The notes below the pieces were generated by a model. It worked only from the letters and a program-made list of their open reading frames with translations. It made no database searches and was not told the DNA's origin. A stretch of 64,000 nucleotides of DNA, from assembly GCF_001702265.1 (NCBI RefSeq), contig NZ_MAUE01000014.1, positions 1 through 64,000 of the forward strand. The letters run 5' to 3'. Within the stretch, counting starts at the first letter, position 1. Each line of letters opens with the position of its first letter. Below, piece after piece: positions 1-9,016 of this stretch. The translations under genes were made by a program, and so were the position numbers. Source of the stretch: Pseudomonas aylmerensis. GTDB taxonomy: Bacteria > Pseudomonadota > Gammaproteobacteria > Pseudomonadales > Pseudomonadaceae.

Positions 1-27
1 TGAACTGGTCAAGTAATCTTGGACACC
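1..27. repeat. IS terminal inverted repeat, left
   Basis: Starts TGAACTGG and ends TTGGACACC. It pairs with the reverse complement of 1218-1244 with five mismatches. It lies just beyond the 3' end of orfB. Confidence 0.85.
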
Positions 28-37
28 GATTAAGGTT

Positions 38-1179
<1,142 letters not shown>

Positions 1180-1217
1180 ACACCTCAGATTTGGACGCCA
1201 TCATAGCGCCCGATTGA

Positions 1218-1244
1218 GGTGTCCAAAATCATTAGGCCAGTTCA
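1218..1244. repeat. IS terminal inverted repeat, right
   Basis: Mirror copy of 1-27, reading GGTGTCCAAAA...CCAGTTCA on the plus strand. It lies about 40 bases upstream of orfA, so the orfA promoter should sit in or next to this end, as is usual for IS3 elements. Confidence 0.85.
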
Positions 1245-1321
1245 GCTTGCCCGCGAAGGCGCCAGATCAGTCACCCTCTGCAGCGACTGACCCACCGCTT
1301 TCGCGGGCAAGCCCGCTCCCA
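1245..1321. repeat. REP palindrome truncated by the IS
   Basis: The sequence resumes at GCTTGCCCGCGAAGGCG and runs to CGCTTTCGCGGGCAAGCCCGCTCCCACA. The right arm is complete, but the left arm lacks its first bases (GTGGGAGCGG), which would lie left of the IS. Intact paired REPs of the same type occur at 1418, 14920, 34611, 37352 and 44417. Confidence 0.85.
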
Positions 1322-1417
1322 CAGTTTTGATCGCTGTTCGGGCTTGGGATTCGGGGTGCTGCACCGGCATTTAAGCGGACAGCACAACTCGGTTCCAGCC
1401 TTGAAATACATCCCAAA

Positions 1418-1506
1418 TGTGGGAGCGGGCTTGCTCGCGAAGGCGGTGGACCAGTCACCCTCTTCAGCGACTGGCAAACCGCTTTCGCGGACAAGCCCGC
1501 TCCCAC
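1418..1506. repeat. REP pair (REPIN-like inverted repeat)
   Basis: TGTGGGAGCGGGCTTGCTCGCGAAGG is followed by a spacer and the inverted arm CGCTTTCGCGGACAAGCCCGCTCCCAC. Together with 1245-1321 it fills the gap between the IS and the next gene. I see no gene in 1245-1540. Confidence 0.85.
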
Positions 1507-1540
1507 CTTTATCGTGCCCACTCCAGAGGGAGTGAGGCGC

Positions 1541-1732
1541 TTAGATCCGCACGTTGCCGCGCGGCCCGGCGATTGCCCAGATGATCAGGCCCAGTACCGG
1601 CAACAACAGGATCAGCAGGATCCAGAGCACCTTGGCCCCGGTGCTCGCGCCGCTTTTGAACACGTTGATGATCGCCCAGATATCCAGCGCCAGGATGATC
1701 AGCCCGATCAGGCCGTTGAAAGTGGAACCCAT
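1541..1732 (-). CDS. Small membrane protein, PLDc_N-like
   Basis: A 63-residue protein with two closely spaced hydrophobic helices (LIGLIILALDIWAIINVF and VLWILLILLLPVLGLIIWAI) and a short basic tail (GPRGNVRI). This matches the phospholipase D N-terminal-like (PLDc_N) membrane family, whose role is unknown. I chose the ATG at 1730-1732 because AGGAG lies seven bases upstream; an ATG eight codons earlier has no such site. It stands alone, between REP repeats and a hypothetical gene. Confidence 0.75.
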   Translation of the reverse strand: MGSTFNGLIGLIILALDIWAIINVFKSGASTGAKVLWILLILLLPVLGLIIWAIAGPRGNVRI

Positions 1733-1799
1733 GGTGTCGCTCCTAAGTGAGGGCATGCACTTGTAGGATAGTCAGCCCTGGCCGGGGTTCCGTTTTATT

Positions 1800-2330
1800 T
1801 CAGACGTGTACGGCGACTTTCAACGCTTCCAGGGACGGCTCGGCCTTGATGCCGACTTCAGCGCACAACTCGAGCACGCGCGGCAGGTCATTGCCGTAGA
1901 CCAGCACGGCCTGGATTTCATCATCGAGCAATTGGCTGAAATCCAGCAGCACATAGCCGCCATCTTCCGGGCTCAGGGCGCTCATCTGGATCTGGATACG
2001 ATTGAGCGCAGTCAGGTCCTCGGTCTTGGCCAACTGCTTGGGCTTGAGGTTGAACGCCACACCCGGGCCGAACGAGGCGACGATCTGCGCAAACAGGTCG
2101 CCATAGGTATCGGCCTGGAACAGCACCGTGTCCGGCAGGCTGCCAACCACCACCCACTCGCCCAACGGGATCGGGAAGGTGTCGTCGTAGTTGATGTCCG
2201 GGTTGGCCGCCAGGAAGGCCACCGGATCGGCGTAGGCCTGGGCCGCTTCATCGGCGATGCGCGCCACCTCGTCTGCGCCCATGACCCCGGCGCTGATTTT
2301 GCTGATGAGTTCGACGAGGGCGGTTTTCAT
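1800..2330 (-). CDS. Conserved hypothetical protein
   Basis: A 176-residue soluble, acidic protein with no signal peptide or membrane segment that I can see. I do not recognise a domain. It ends 42 bases downstream of the ankyrin gene on the same strand, so the two may be co-transcribed. Codon use looks like that of its neighbours and the overlapping plus-strand frame is a shadow. Confidence 0.7.
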   Translation of the reverse strand: MKTALVELISKISAGVMGADEVARIADEAAQAYADPVAFLAANPDINYDDTFPIPLGEWVVVGSLPDTVLFQADTYGDLFAQIVASFGPGVAFNLKPKQLAKTEDLTALNRIQIQMSALSPEDGGYVLLDFSQLLDDEIQAVLVYGNDLPRVLELCAEVGIKAEPSLEALKVAVHV

Positions 2331-2371
2331 GGGGTGGTCCTGTAGCGGGCTGGTTTTCGAGGGCGCACAGC

Positions 2372-2887
2372 CTACACCAGTTTTTGCAACTGCGCCGCCG
2401 TATCCGTGGCCCCCATGGTCTGCGCCGCTGCCAGCGCCGTAGCGCCTTGGGCGTCGGTGGTCTTGGGGTTGGCGCCCTGGCTGAGCAGGTAGTCGACCAT
2501 TTCCACGCGATTGAACATCGCCGCCATCATCAGCGCGGTGCGGCCGTCAGAGGATGCCGCTTCGACCGGCGTGCCGCCTTCGATCAGCGCCTTGACCACC
2601 GGCAGATTGCCCTTGAACGCCGCACCGGCAATCGGCAACTGGTTCTTGTCATTCGCGATCAGCGGGTCTGCCTTGAATTCCAGCAGTACTTTGACCGCTT
2701 CGGCGTGGCCGTGATACGCGGACAGCATCAGCAAGGTGTCGCCGTTGTGGTTACGAAAATTCGCCGGCAAGCCCTTGGCCAGCAGCGCGGCGAGCATGGC
2801 GGCATCGCCCTTGCGGGCCACGTCGAAGACTTGCTCGGCAAATTCGGCGGCTTCGTCTTCGGTCATTTGTTTGGCGTGGTCTGACAT
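2372..2887 (-). CDS. Ankyrin-repeat protein
   Basis: About 171 residues containing at least three ankyrin repeats with the usual signatures: NGDTLLMLSAYHGHAEAVKVLL, KNQLPIAGAAFKGNLPVVKALI and DGRTALMMAAMFNRVEMVDYLL, each followed by a x-GADP-like turn. There is no signal peptide, so it should act in the cytoplasm through protein contacts; its partner is unknown. I start it at the ATG of MSDHAKQ (2885-2887), preceded by GGAG, because the longer frame upstream has no coding character and would run into the acyl-CoA synthetase gene. Confidence 0.85.
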   Translation of the reverse strand: MSDHAKQMTEDEAAEFAEQVFDVARKGDAAMLAALLAKGLPANFRNHNGDTLLMLSAYHGHAEAVKVLLEFKADPLIANDKNQLPIAGAAFKGNLPVVKALIEGGTPVEAASSDGRTALMMAAMFNRVEMVDYLLSQGANPKTTDAQGATALAAAQTMGATDTAAQLQKLV

Positions 2888-2982
2888 GTGGGAACTCCGT
2901 GTCTGGTACTGAATAGGCGCCAGTGTCGCGACGGAGTTCCCAGCTGTCATGGCTTTTTTGTCAAAAGCGCCCATAGGCAGAA

Positions 2983-4809
2983 TCAATAGCGGAACTGCCC
3001 ACCCTGGATCTGCGCGAGTAATTGCCCGGTCACCGGCACGTAGCAGTCGGACCCCGGCAGCCACGCGTACACCGGGTCATTGCCGGCCTTGTCCGGGTCA
3101 AACGCCTCTTCCTTGAGCCGCACTTTCTGATACTTGAAGGTGCCGGTGGTTTCCATCTTCACCTTGATCCGCAGGAACAGTGGCACCGCATAGTGCGGCA
3201 GTTGGCCATGGGCGAATTGCAGCAGCTCGCGCATGTCCAGTGAGGCCAGGGATTCGCTCGGAGTGATAGCGACCATGCCCGCGCGGCCATTGGTGTTTTC
3301 GATTTCGACCCCATAGGCCACTACCTCGGCGATCTGCGGGTGCTGCAGCAGGACGTTCTCGACCTCGGTGGTGGAGACGTTTTCGCCTTTCCAGCGATAG
3401 GTGTCGCCCAGGCGATCGACAAATTGCGCATGGCCGAAGCCGATGCTGCGCAACAAATCGCCGGTATTGAAGTAGCGGTCGCCCTTTTCAAACACGTCGG
3501 TGAGGATCACCTTGCGGTTCTTTTCTGGGTCGGTGTAGCCGTCGAACGGCGATTTATCATCGATCCGCGCCAGCAACAGGCCTTGCCCGCCGGTTTGCAC
3601 CTTGCGCATGAAACCATCGGCGCCCCGGATCGGCTCACCGCTGTCGTGGGCGTAGTCCACCAGCGCCCAGTGTTGCAGGCAGAAGCCGATGGTGTTGTCG
3701 AAATTCAGCACGTTGGTAAAACCGATGTTGCCGTCGCTGGCCGCGTACAGCTCGCAGATATGCTCCACGCCGTAACGCGCCTTGAACTGCGCCCACACTC
3801 CGGGGCGCAGGCCGTTGCCGACCATCTTGGTGACCTGGTTATCACGATCGAGCCCGCTGAGTGGCTGGTCGAGCAGGTAGCGGCACAACTCGCCCACGTA
3901 ACCGAGGGTGGTGGCCTTGAACTTGCGCGCGTCATCCCAGAATTGACTGGCGCTGAACTTACGGCGAATGGCAAAGCCCGACGCGCCGATAATCGCCGAC
4001 CCCCAGCACACGCACAGGCCGGTGGCGTGGTAGAGCGGCAACGTGCAATAGAGGACGTCTTGCGGGCCCATGTCCAGGGCGATGCTGCCGAAACTCACGG
4101 CGGTCTTGGTCCAGCGGCCGTGCTTCATGATGCCGGCCTTGGGCAGGCCGGTGGTGCCGGACGTGTAGATATAGAAGCATGGGTCGTTGAAGAAAATCTG
4201 TGCAGTGCTGGCGGGGTTGTCCTCCGCGCGCTCGGCGCTCGCGGCCAGCAGGTCGAGGTAGCCCTCGGGCACGGCGGCGGGTTGCTGGTCGGCGACAAAC
4301 CAGGTACGCCGGGCCTCGATCTGCACCTGCTCACGTACTGCGTCATAGGCTGCTACCAGCTCAGCGCCCACCACCACCGCCACCGGGCTCACCAGGTTCA
4401 GGCTATGCACCAGCGCACCCTGGGTCTGCGCGGTATTGAGCATCGCGCAGATGCCGCCGAGCTTGGCCACGGCCAGCACACTCAGCAACAGTTCCGGGCG
4501 GTTTTCGATAAACAGCGCCACCACGTCGCCCTTGCCGATGCCCTCGGCCTGCAGGTGATGGGCGATACGGTTGGCGCGCTGATTGGCTTCGCGGTAGCTG
4601 AGCACGCGGTCGCCATACAACAGCGCCGCGCCATCAGGGTTGCGCAGGGTCGCTTGCTCAAAGTGCCAGCCCAAGCCGCAGGGCTGTTGGGGATCGGTGA
4701 CGTTGGCGGCGCGCATGCCGCGCACCACCCGTGGCAGGGCTCGAACGATGGCGGGCATCTTACGCAGCATCATGCCCCAGGTGATCATGTCGTTTTGCGG
4801 ATGGCTCAT
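2983..4809 (-). CDS. Long-chain acyl-CoA synthetase, FATP/ACSVL type
   Basis: A 608-residue AMP-forming ligase that should activate long or very long fatty acids to acyl-CoA with ATP. The AMP-binding P-loop IYTSGTTGLPKAG lies near residue 215, and YRWKGENVSTTEVE near residue 485 is the signature that separates fatty-acid-transport-protein type synthetases from FadD. The N-terminal segment (about 1-45) is hydrophobic and basic (MLRKMPAIVRALPRVVRGMR) and may attach it to the membrane. It ends 95 bases upstream of the ankyrin gene start on the same strand. A 395-base gap precedes it. Confidence 0.9.
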   Translation of the reverse strand: MSHPQNDMITWGMMLRKMPAIVRALPRVVRGMRAANVTDPQQPCGLGWHFEQATLRNPDGAALLYGDRVLSYREANQRANRIAHHLQAEGIGKGDVVALFIENRPELLLSVLAVAKLGGICAMLNTAQTQGALVHSLNLVSPVAVVVGAELVAAYDAVREQVQIEARRTWFVADQQPAAVPEGYLDLLAASAERAEDNPASTAQIFFNDPCFYIYTSGTTGLPKAGIMKHGRWTKTAVSFGSIALDMGPQDVLYCTLPLYHATGLCVCWGSAIIGASGFAIRRKFSASQFWDDARKFKATTLGYVGELCRYLLDQPLSGLDRDNQVTKMVGNGLRPGVWAQFKARYGVEHICELYAASDGNIGFTNVLNFDNTIGFCLQHWALVDYAHDSGEPIRGADGFMRKVQTGGQGLLLARIDDKSPFDGYTDPEKNRKVILTDVFEKGDRYFNTGDLLRSIGFGHAQFVDRLGDTYRWKGENVSTTEVENVLLQHPQIAEVVAYGVEIENTNGRAGMVAITPSESLASLDMRELLQFAHGQLPHYAVPLFLRIKVKMETTGTFKYQKVRLKEEAFDPDKAGNDPVYAWLPGSDCYVPVTGQLLAQIQGGQFRY

Positions 4810-5204
4810 GGAGGAACGTCCTTTTTCTTATTCTTCGTATGATCCAGAAACACCGACTCTCTTGTAGGCAGAAGGCCGAATGCATTGAAGGAAAATACGT
4901 CAGCCCCTCTTCGGCTGTACACGCGGGATTTGAAAAGTTTTGTATCCCGAGGGGCGCGTGCTGAAAAAAGGAATTTAGCCGCGTGCGGGCAGTCTTTATG
5001 GATAACGGCACGCGCAATTCGCCGGGTTGAGCAGCGCAAAATGCAGGATGCATGATGGCCATTCATGCAAATTGCACGAAAACGAAAAATCTCATTTTTT
5101 ATAAGCCACTGATTTATAACGATATTTTTAAAATACAGTAGCTGGCACAATCACTGCACCTATCACTCCATGCTTGCCAACTTGAGCCAACGGAGCTGAT
5201 AGAC
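4810..5204. other. Intergenic region with divergent promoters
   Basis: No gene is supported here. The right half (about 5070-5140) is strongly AT-rich, with runs such as CATTTTTTATAAG and GATATTTTTAAAATA. That would suit an IHF-type bend in front of the sigma-54-like site at 5142-5158. The left half should hold the promoter of the acyl-CoA synthetase, but I could not pick one with confidence. Confidence 0.5.
5142..5158 (+). promoter_or_regulatory. Sigma-54-type -24/-12 promoter
   Basis: CTGGCACAATCACTGCA agrees with the YTGGCACGRNNNTTGCW consensus at all but two positions and has the exact GG-N10-GC spacing. The start site would fall about 12 bases after the GC, leaving a leader of roughly 35 bases before the DUF3509 gene. 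The AT-rich upstream stretch fits an IHF site. Confidence 0.72.
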
Positions 5205-5483
5205 ATGAGCCTGATCCAAGATAAATTCGCTTCAGTATTCTCCAACTACGACGTCACCACCCAGCCACGTCCCGACGGCGGCATCCTGTTGACCCTGCGC
5301 AACAGCGAAGGCAAACAGGTCAAGCGTTCGATTTCCTACCAGCAGCTGCACACCGCCGATCAACTCACTTGGGTGATCAGCGCCATTCGCCGCGACCTGG
5401 CCGAACAAGCCAGTGAGTTGCCGCAAATCTCGATGCTGCAGAGCCAGAACCGTTTTGCCCTGCCGACTTACCATTCGGCCTGA
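5205..5483 (+). CDS. DUF3509 family protein
   Basis: A 92-residue soluble protein that I recognise as the Pseudomonas DUF3509 family from its size and pattern (MSLIQDKFASVFSNYDV, RPDGGILLTL, then a helical TWVISAIRRDLAEQ segment). Function is unknown. CGGAG lies ten bases before the ATG. It is a single-gene unit: a sigma-54-like promoter in front and a strong hairpin terminator behind. Sigma-54 control suggests it answers to nitrogen or another enhancer-dependent signal. Confidence 0.82.
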   Translation: MSLIQDKFASVFSNYDVTTQPRPDGGILLTLRNSEGKQVKRSISYQQLHTADQLTWVISAIRRDLAEQASELPQISMLQSQNRFALPTYHSA

Positions 5484-5493
5484 GCAAGCAACC

Positions 5494-5535
5494 AAAAAAA
5501 GGGCCGCAATGCCGTTGAGCATTGCGGCCCTTTTT
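5494..5535. terminator. Bidirectional Rho-independent terminator
   Basis: A perfect 12-bp stem, GGGCCGCAATGC (5501-5512) with GCATTGCGGCCC (5519-5530), has a six-base loop. An A run precedes it and a T run follows it, so it can end both the DUF3509 gene and the convergent LuxR-type gene, whose stop lies inside the next few bases. Confidence 0.93.
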
Positions 5536-5542
5536 CATGAAC

Positions 5543-5806
5543 TCAGCACAGGCCTCGGCGCGCCGCCTCGTTCATCGCCTGCACGCGGTTGGTGACCTCC
5601 AACTTGCCGTAGATGTTGCGCAAGTGGAATTTCACCGTGGCTTCGGACGTATTGCGTATCTGGCTGATCTCCCAGACCGTCTTGCCTTCCGCGGCCCAGC
5701 GCAGGATCTCCAACTCGGTGGGGGTCAAGGGCTTGCCGGACAAGCTCAGCCGCCGCCTGACGGCATCGGGCACGCAGTACGGTGACGACTCCTCTGTGCC
5801 TATCAT
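5543..5806 (-). CDS. Small LuxR/GerE-type regulator
   Basis: An 87-residue protein that is little more than a LuxR C-terminal DNA-binding domain: LTPTELEILRWAAEGKTVWEIS (scaffold helices), then SEATVKFHLRNIYGKLEVTNRVQAM (recognition helix and dimer helix). There is no receiver or ligand-binding domain, so it resembles orphan GerE-like regulators. The ATG at 5804-5806 has GGGAGAG eight bases upstream and an in-frame TAA a few codons above. A different frame starting at 5846 has an even better ribosome site, AGGAGG, which is odd. Target genes are unknown. Confidence 0.85.
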   Translation of the reverse strand: MIGTEESSPYCVPDAVRRRLSLSGKPLTPTELEILRWAAEGKTVWEISQIRNTSEATVKFHLRNIYGKLEVTNRVQAMNEAARRGLC

Positions 5807-6017
5807 TAAGTTCTCTCCCTTTTATTGGCGGACGTCCTGTCAGCATTCGGATTCCTCCTATTGACAGGTGATATAAACATCGATGCCGCAGAGAGTTACA
5901 TAACGAATGGTATTAAGGCGTAGGGCCCGCAACAAACAGCCGGGCCTTACAGGAATTTAAGTTTCTTCCCACAGCAACTAACAACTCATCGGGGTTGATG
6001 TTTGTAATTCGCCGCAA

Positions 6018-6548
6018 TCAGTCGTCCAATCCGGGGAAACGTCGGGCGATCTCATCTCCCGTGAACGCGGGTACCTGGCCTTGAGCGTTATTGAACAGCC
6101 GCAGCGTGACCAAGTGCGGGTTCTCGCCAATATCAAACCAATGTGCAATACCCGCCGGGATCACCAGCAGGTCATGCTTTTCGCAACGTATGGCGTACAC
6201 ATAGTCGCCAATGTGCAGGGTGTACAAGCCTTGGCCCGCAATAAAGAAGCGCACTTCGTCGTCACTGTAACGGCGCTCATCGAGGAACTGCGCGCGCAGT
6301 GAGTCTTTTTGCGGGTGGTCGCCGGTGACGCTGAACACGTCCACGCGCTCGTAGCCCAGGGCGTCGATCTGCGCCTGGTACGCCGCGATCATTTGCGCGT
6401 CGCTGGCCCCCTGCTCGATGGATGCGGGCTGCCAGCGCTCGAACCGCACACCGTGCTCGGCGAGGGTCGCGGCGATGTCGTCGGCATGGGTCAGGACCTT
6501 GTTCGGGGTATCCGGTGAAGTGACGGGGTAGACGGCGACATAGCTCAT
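6018..6548 (-). CDS. Acireductone-dioxygenase-like cupin lacking metal histidines
   Basis: A 176-residue cupin of the acireductone dioxygenase (MtnD) family, with the family features VRFERW near residue 35, HPQ, DDEVRFFI and AHWFD. In active enzymes the metal is held by a His-x-His-x3-Glu set plus a later His. Here the stretch reads FLDERRYSDDEVRFF where Pseudomonas MtnD has DEHRHGEDEVRFF, so both histidines are replaced (Arg and Tyr), while the Glu and the later His (AHWFD) remain. It is therefore doubtful that it does the normal Met-salvage reaction. The ATG overlaps the stop of the upstream MFS gene (ATGA), so the two are translationally coupled. Confidence 0.85.
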   Translation of the reverse strand: MSYVAVYPVTSPDTPNKVLTHADDIAATLAEHGVRFERWQPASIEQGASDAQMIAAYQAQIDALGYERVDVFSVTGDHPQKDSLRAQFLDERRYSDDEVRFFIAGQGLYTLHIGDYVYAIRCEKHDLLVIPAGIAHWFDIGENPHLVTLRLFNNAQGQVPAFTGDEIARRFPGLDD

Positions 6549-7708
6549 TGAGGGTTTCCTTGGTTCTGCTCTTGCAATCGAAGACCGATGATAACGGCGG
6601 CGGCCAGGGCCGCGACGCTGGCGATGCTGAAAGTCAGGGTCGGCCCCAACAGGTTCCAACTGTAGCCGGAATACAGCGCGCCCAACGCACCGCCGGTACC
6701 CGCCAGCGCGGCATACAGCGCCTGGCCCTGGCCTTGTTGTCTAGCGCCGAAGCTGCGTTGCACAAAGGCGATGGCCGCCGCGTGAAAGCTGCCGAAAGTC
6801 GCGGCGTGCATGACCTGCGCCAGCAGCAGCACCCAGAAGTACTCGGCAAACGATCCCAGCAGCAACCAGCGCAGGGCCGCCAGCAGGAAACTGGCCAGCA
6901 GCACCCGGCGCAGCGAAAAACGCGTGAGGATGCGGCTCATGCCGAGGAACATCAGCACCTCCGCCACCACTCCCAGCGCCCACAGCATGCCGATCGTGCC
7001 CCGGCTGTAGCCCAAGTGTTCCAGGTGCAGGGTGAGGAAGGTGTAGTACGGGCCGTGGCTCATTTGCATCAGCGCCACGCAGGCATAAAACGCCAGTACC
7101 CCAGGGCTGCGTAACTGCTTGAGGAACCCCTCCCCGGCCAGGCGATTGCCGAGGCTGGCCGGTTGCGCATTCGGCACCCACAGGCTGGCACCGATGATGC
7201 CGGCCATGATCACCACGACGACTACCGGGTAGATGTCCAGGCTCAGCCAGTCGAACAGGCGGCCCATGATCACCACGGTGAGGATAAAACCGATGGAGCC
7301 CCACAGGCGGATCTGGCTGTAGCGCGAGGTCTGTTTTTGCAGGTGCGCCAGGGTGATCACCTCAAACTGCGGCAGCACCGCGTGCCAGAAGAACGCATGC
7401 AGTGCCATCACCAGGGCCAGCCAGGCGTAGGTGTGGCTGACGAAGATCAGCGAAAAACTCGCCAACGTACACACCGCGCCAAAGCGCACGATGGCCAGGC
7501 GCCGACCGGTGTAGTCGCCGAGCCAACCCCACAGGTTGGGTGCCACGCAGCGCATCAGCATGGGGATGGCCACCAGCTCGCCGATGCGCGCGCTGGAGAA
7601 CCCCAGATGATCGAAATACAGCGCCAGGAACGGCGCCGTCGCCCCGAGCAGGGCGAAGTAGAACAGGTAGAAGCTGGAGAGGCGCCAGTACGGGAGGGCT
7701 GGGGTCAT
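6545..7708 (-). CDS. MFS transporter, HcaT/YcaD-like
   Basis: A 387-residue inner-membrane carrier with about 12 hydrophobic helices. The N-terminal YWRLSSFYLFYFALLGATAPF and the pattern GRRLAIVRFGA resemble the MFS_1-like group that includes phenylpropionate (HcaT) type transporters. Substrate is unknown. I use the ATG at 7706-7708 (MTPALPYW); the longer frame adds 17 residues unlike a membrane N-terminus. It lies 73 bases downstream of aroC and overlaps the cupin gene start by four bases, so the cupin may modify or sense the imported compound. Confidence 0.85.
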   Translation of the reverse strand: MTPALPYWRLSSFYLFYFALLGATAPFLALYFDHLGFSSARIGELVAIPMLMRCVAPNLWGWLGDYTGRRLAIVRFGAVCTLASFSLIFVSHTYAWLALVMALHAFFWHAVLPQFEVITLAHLQKQTSRYSQIRLWGSIGFILTVVIMGRLFDWLSLDIYPVVVVVIMAGIIGASLWVPNAQPASLGNRLAGEGFLKQLRSPGVLAFYACVALMQMSHGPYYTFLTLHLEHLGYSRGTIGMLWALGVVAEVLMFLGMSRILTRFSLRRVLLASFLLAALRWLLLGSFAEYFWVLLLAQVMHAATFGSFHAAAIAFVQRSFGARQQGQGQALYAALAGTGGALGALYSGYSWNLLGPTLTFSIASVAALAAAVIIGLRLQEQNQGNPQ

Positions 7709-7781
7709 TACCGGGGCTGCATCGCCGCCCGGCAAGAACAAGCGCCCTTGCCACGGCAAGCTCGCTCACCCCTACAGGCGG

Positions 7782-8873
7782 TCACAGCTGGCCCAGCACC
7801 GGGGTGGTCACCTGTACATCAGCGTTTTGCCCACGGTTGCGCAGCAGGTGGTCCATCAGCACGATGGCCATCATCGCCTCGGCAATCGGCGTGGCGCGAA
7901 TGCCTACGCATGGGTCGTGGCGGCCCTTGGTGATCACATCCACCGGGTTGCCGTGCACATCGATCGAACGGCCCGGCGTGGTGATGCTCGACGTGGCCTT
8001 GAGCGCCAGGTGCGCAACGATTGGCTGCCCGGAGGAAATACCACCGAGGATGCCGCCGGCGTTGTTGCTGAGGAAACCTTCGGGGGTCAGCTCATCACGG
8101 TGCTCGGTGCCGCGCTGCGACACGCATCCAAAACCGGCGCCGATTTCCACGCCTTTCACCGCGTTGATGCTCATCAACGCGTGGGCCAGCTCGGCGTCGA
8201 GGCGGTCGAAGATCGGCTCGCCCAGGCCCGGCTTGACGCCTTCGGCGACCACCGTGATCTTGGCGCCGACGGAATCCTGGTCGCGGCGCAACTGGTCCAT
8301 GTAGGCCTCCAGCTCCGGCACCTTGTCCGGGTCGGGGCTGAAGAAGGCGTTGTCTTCGACGCTGTCCCAGGTCTTGAACGGAATCTCGATCGGGCCCAAC
8401 TGGCTCATGTAGCCACGAATGACGATGCCCTGGGTTGCCAGGTATTTCTTCGCGATCGCGCCGGCGGCCACGCGCATGGCGGTTTCGCGGGCCGAGCTGC
8501 GGCCACCGCCACGGTAGTCGCGCTCGCCGTATTTGTGATGGTAGGTGTAGTCGGCGTGAGCCGGGCGGAACAGGTCCTTGATCGCCGAGTAGTCCTTGGA
8601 CTTCTGGTCGGTGTTGCGAATCAGCAGACCAATGGCGCAGCCGGTGGTACGGCCTTCGAACACGCCGGAGAGAATCTCGACCTCGTCGGGCTCCTGGCGC
8701 TGGGTGGTGTGGCGGCTGGTGCCGGGCTTGCGGCGGTCGAGGTCACGCTGCAAGTCTTCCAGGGACAGCTCGAGGCCAGGCGGGCAGCCGTCGACAATGG
8801 CGACCAACGCCGGGCCATGGCTTTCGCCCGCGGTGGTGACAGTGAACAGCTTGCCGAAGGTATTGCCGGACAT
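7782..8873 (-). CDS. aroC: Chorismate synthase
   Basis: The last enzyme of the shikimate pathway, making chorismate from EPSP with reduced FMN. The 363-residue length is typical. Family signatures are all visible: [18 protein letters not shown] at the N-terminus, [13 protein letters not shown], the [17 protein letters not shown] motif near residue 130, and the C-terminal [18 protein letters not shown] full-length start at 8871-8873 follows CACGGAGCG. In many gammaproteobacteria aroC lies next to prmB; here two genes separate them. Confidence 0.97.
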   Translation of the reverse strand: MSGNTFGKLFTVTTAGESHGPALVAIVDGCPPGLELSLEDLQRDLDRRKPGTSRHTTQRQEPDEVEILSGVFEGRTTGCAIGLLIRNTDQKSKDYSAIKDLFRPAHADYTYHHKYGERDYRGGGRSSARETAMRVAAGAIAKKYLATQGIVIRGYMSQLGPIEIPFKTWDSVEDNAFFSPDPDKVPELEAYMDQLRRDQDSVGAKITVVAEGVKPGLGEPIFDRLDAELAHALMSINAVKGVEIGAGFGCVSQRGTEHRDELTPEGFLSNNAGGILGGISSGQPIVAHLALKATSSITTPGRSIDVHGNPVDVITKGRHDPCVGIRATPIAEAMMAIVLMDHLLRNRGQNADVQVTTPVLGQL

Positions 8874-9016
8874 GCAGAGCGCTCCGTGAAATCAGTTGAA
8901 TCAAGTCAACCGTAATAACTTAAGGCGGCCAGTATACGCAGGCTAACTCACTAGTTCATCCTCGAAACCTTACCGGTAGACGTTGGTCCAACCGGCACCT
9001 TCCCAATGATGGCGCG

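Noticed and set aside
3340..4842. Plus-strand open frame of 500 codons
   Set aside because: Antisense to the acyl-CoA synthetase, whose motifs prove the minus-strand frame.
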